Positions 5,115-5,124 of a stretch of 5,124 nucleotides of DNA are shown here, one piece after another. Every line of letters starts with the position of its first letter. Position 1 is the first letter of the stretch. The notes under the pieces were generated by a model. It worked only from the letters and a program-made list of their open reading frames with translations, did no database searches and was not told where the DNA came from. Position numbers and translations under genes: made by a program. The DNA lies in contig JAGVOC010000317.1 of assembly GCA_020052975.1 (NCBI GenBank), positions 1-5,124 of the forward strand, written 5' to 3'. The DNA comes from Desulfobacterales bacterium (GTDB lineage: Bacteria > Desulfobacterota > Desulfobacteria > Desulfobacterales > RPRI01).

Positions 5115-5124
5115 CCGGGGAGGT

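Noticed and set aside
5071..5124. Intrinsic terminator of a gene to the right
   Set aside because: A hairpin is present but no T tract follows on either strand, and no coding end is visible at the edge. A repeat is a better reading.

Overview
The window carries the core of a dissimilatory sulfite reductase locus. All recognised genes lie on the minus strand, so transcription runs from right to left. In transcription order they are: a HEAT-like repeat protein (5042-4359), a 312 bp regulatory gap, dsrA (4046-2610), dsrB (2591-1413), dsrD (1388-1131), a strong hairpin, a TPR protein with a Lys/Thr-rich tail (918-130), and the 5' end of a YkgJ-type cysteine-cluster gene that leaves the window at base 1.

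The organism is a bacterium with a reductive-type Dsr pathway, i.e. a sulfate, sulfite or organosulfonate reducer. The evidence is that DsrA and DsrB have every cysteine needed for the siroheme and ferredoxin clusters, and that dsrD follows dsrB directly. dsrD is typical of reducers and largely absent from sulfur oxidisers. Moderate GC, the DsrAB sequences and the HEAT/TPR/YkgJ neighbours fit Desulfobacterota or Nitrospirota. I cannot choose between these from the sequence alone. dsrC, dsrMKJOP, sat and apr are not in the window.

Regulation is visible. A near-consensus sigma70-type promoter (TTGACA, 17 bp spacer, TATTAT) sits about 160 bp before dsrA and predicts a leader of roughly 150 nt. 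The leader holds a possible 15-codon reading frame with two Cys codons. Palindromes lie around the promoter. dsrA, dsrB and dsrD each have a good Shine-Dalgarno and gaps of only 18 and 24 bp, so they form one operon. A perfect 15 bp stem-loop after dsrD probably ends or attenuates it. The TPR and YkgJ-like genes overlap by ATGA and form a second unit.

I found no CRISPR array, insertion sequence, tRNA or rRNA. The least ordinary items are the approximately 40-residue N-terminal extension of DsrA, the dsrA leader, the repeat-encoded basic tail of the TPR protein, and the conserved-looking accessory genes around dsrABD. I see no convincing wholly new system. The best candidate for undescribed biology is the accessory set (HEAT, TPR, YkgJ-like) around a standard dsrABD core.
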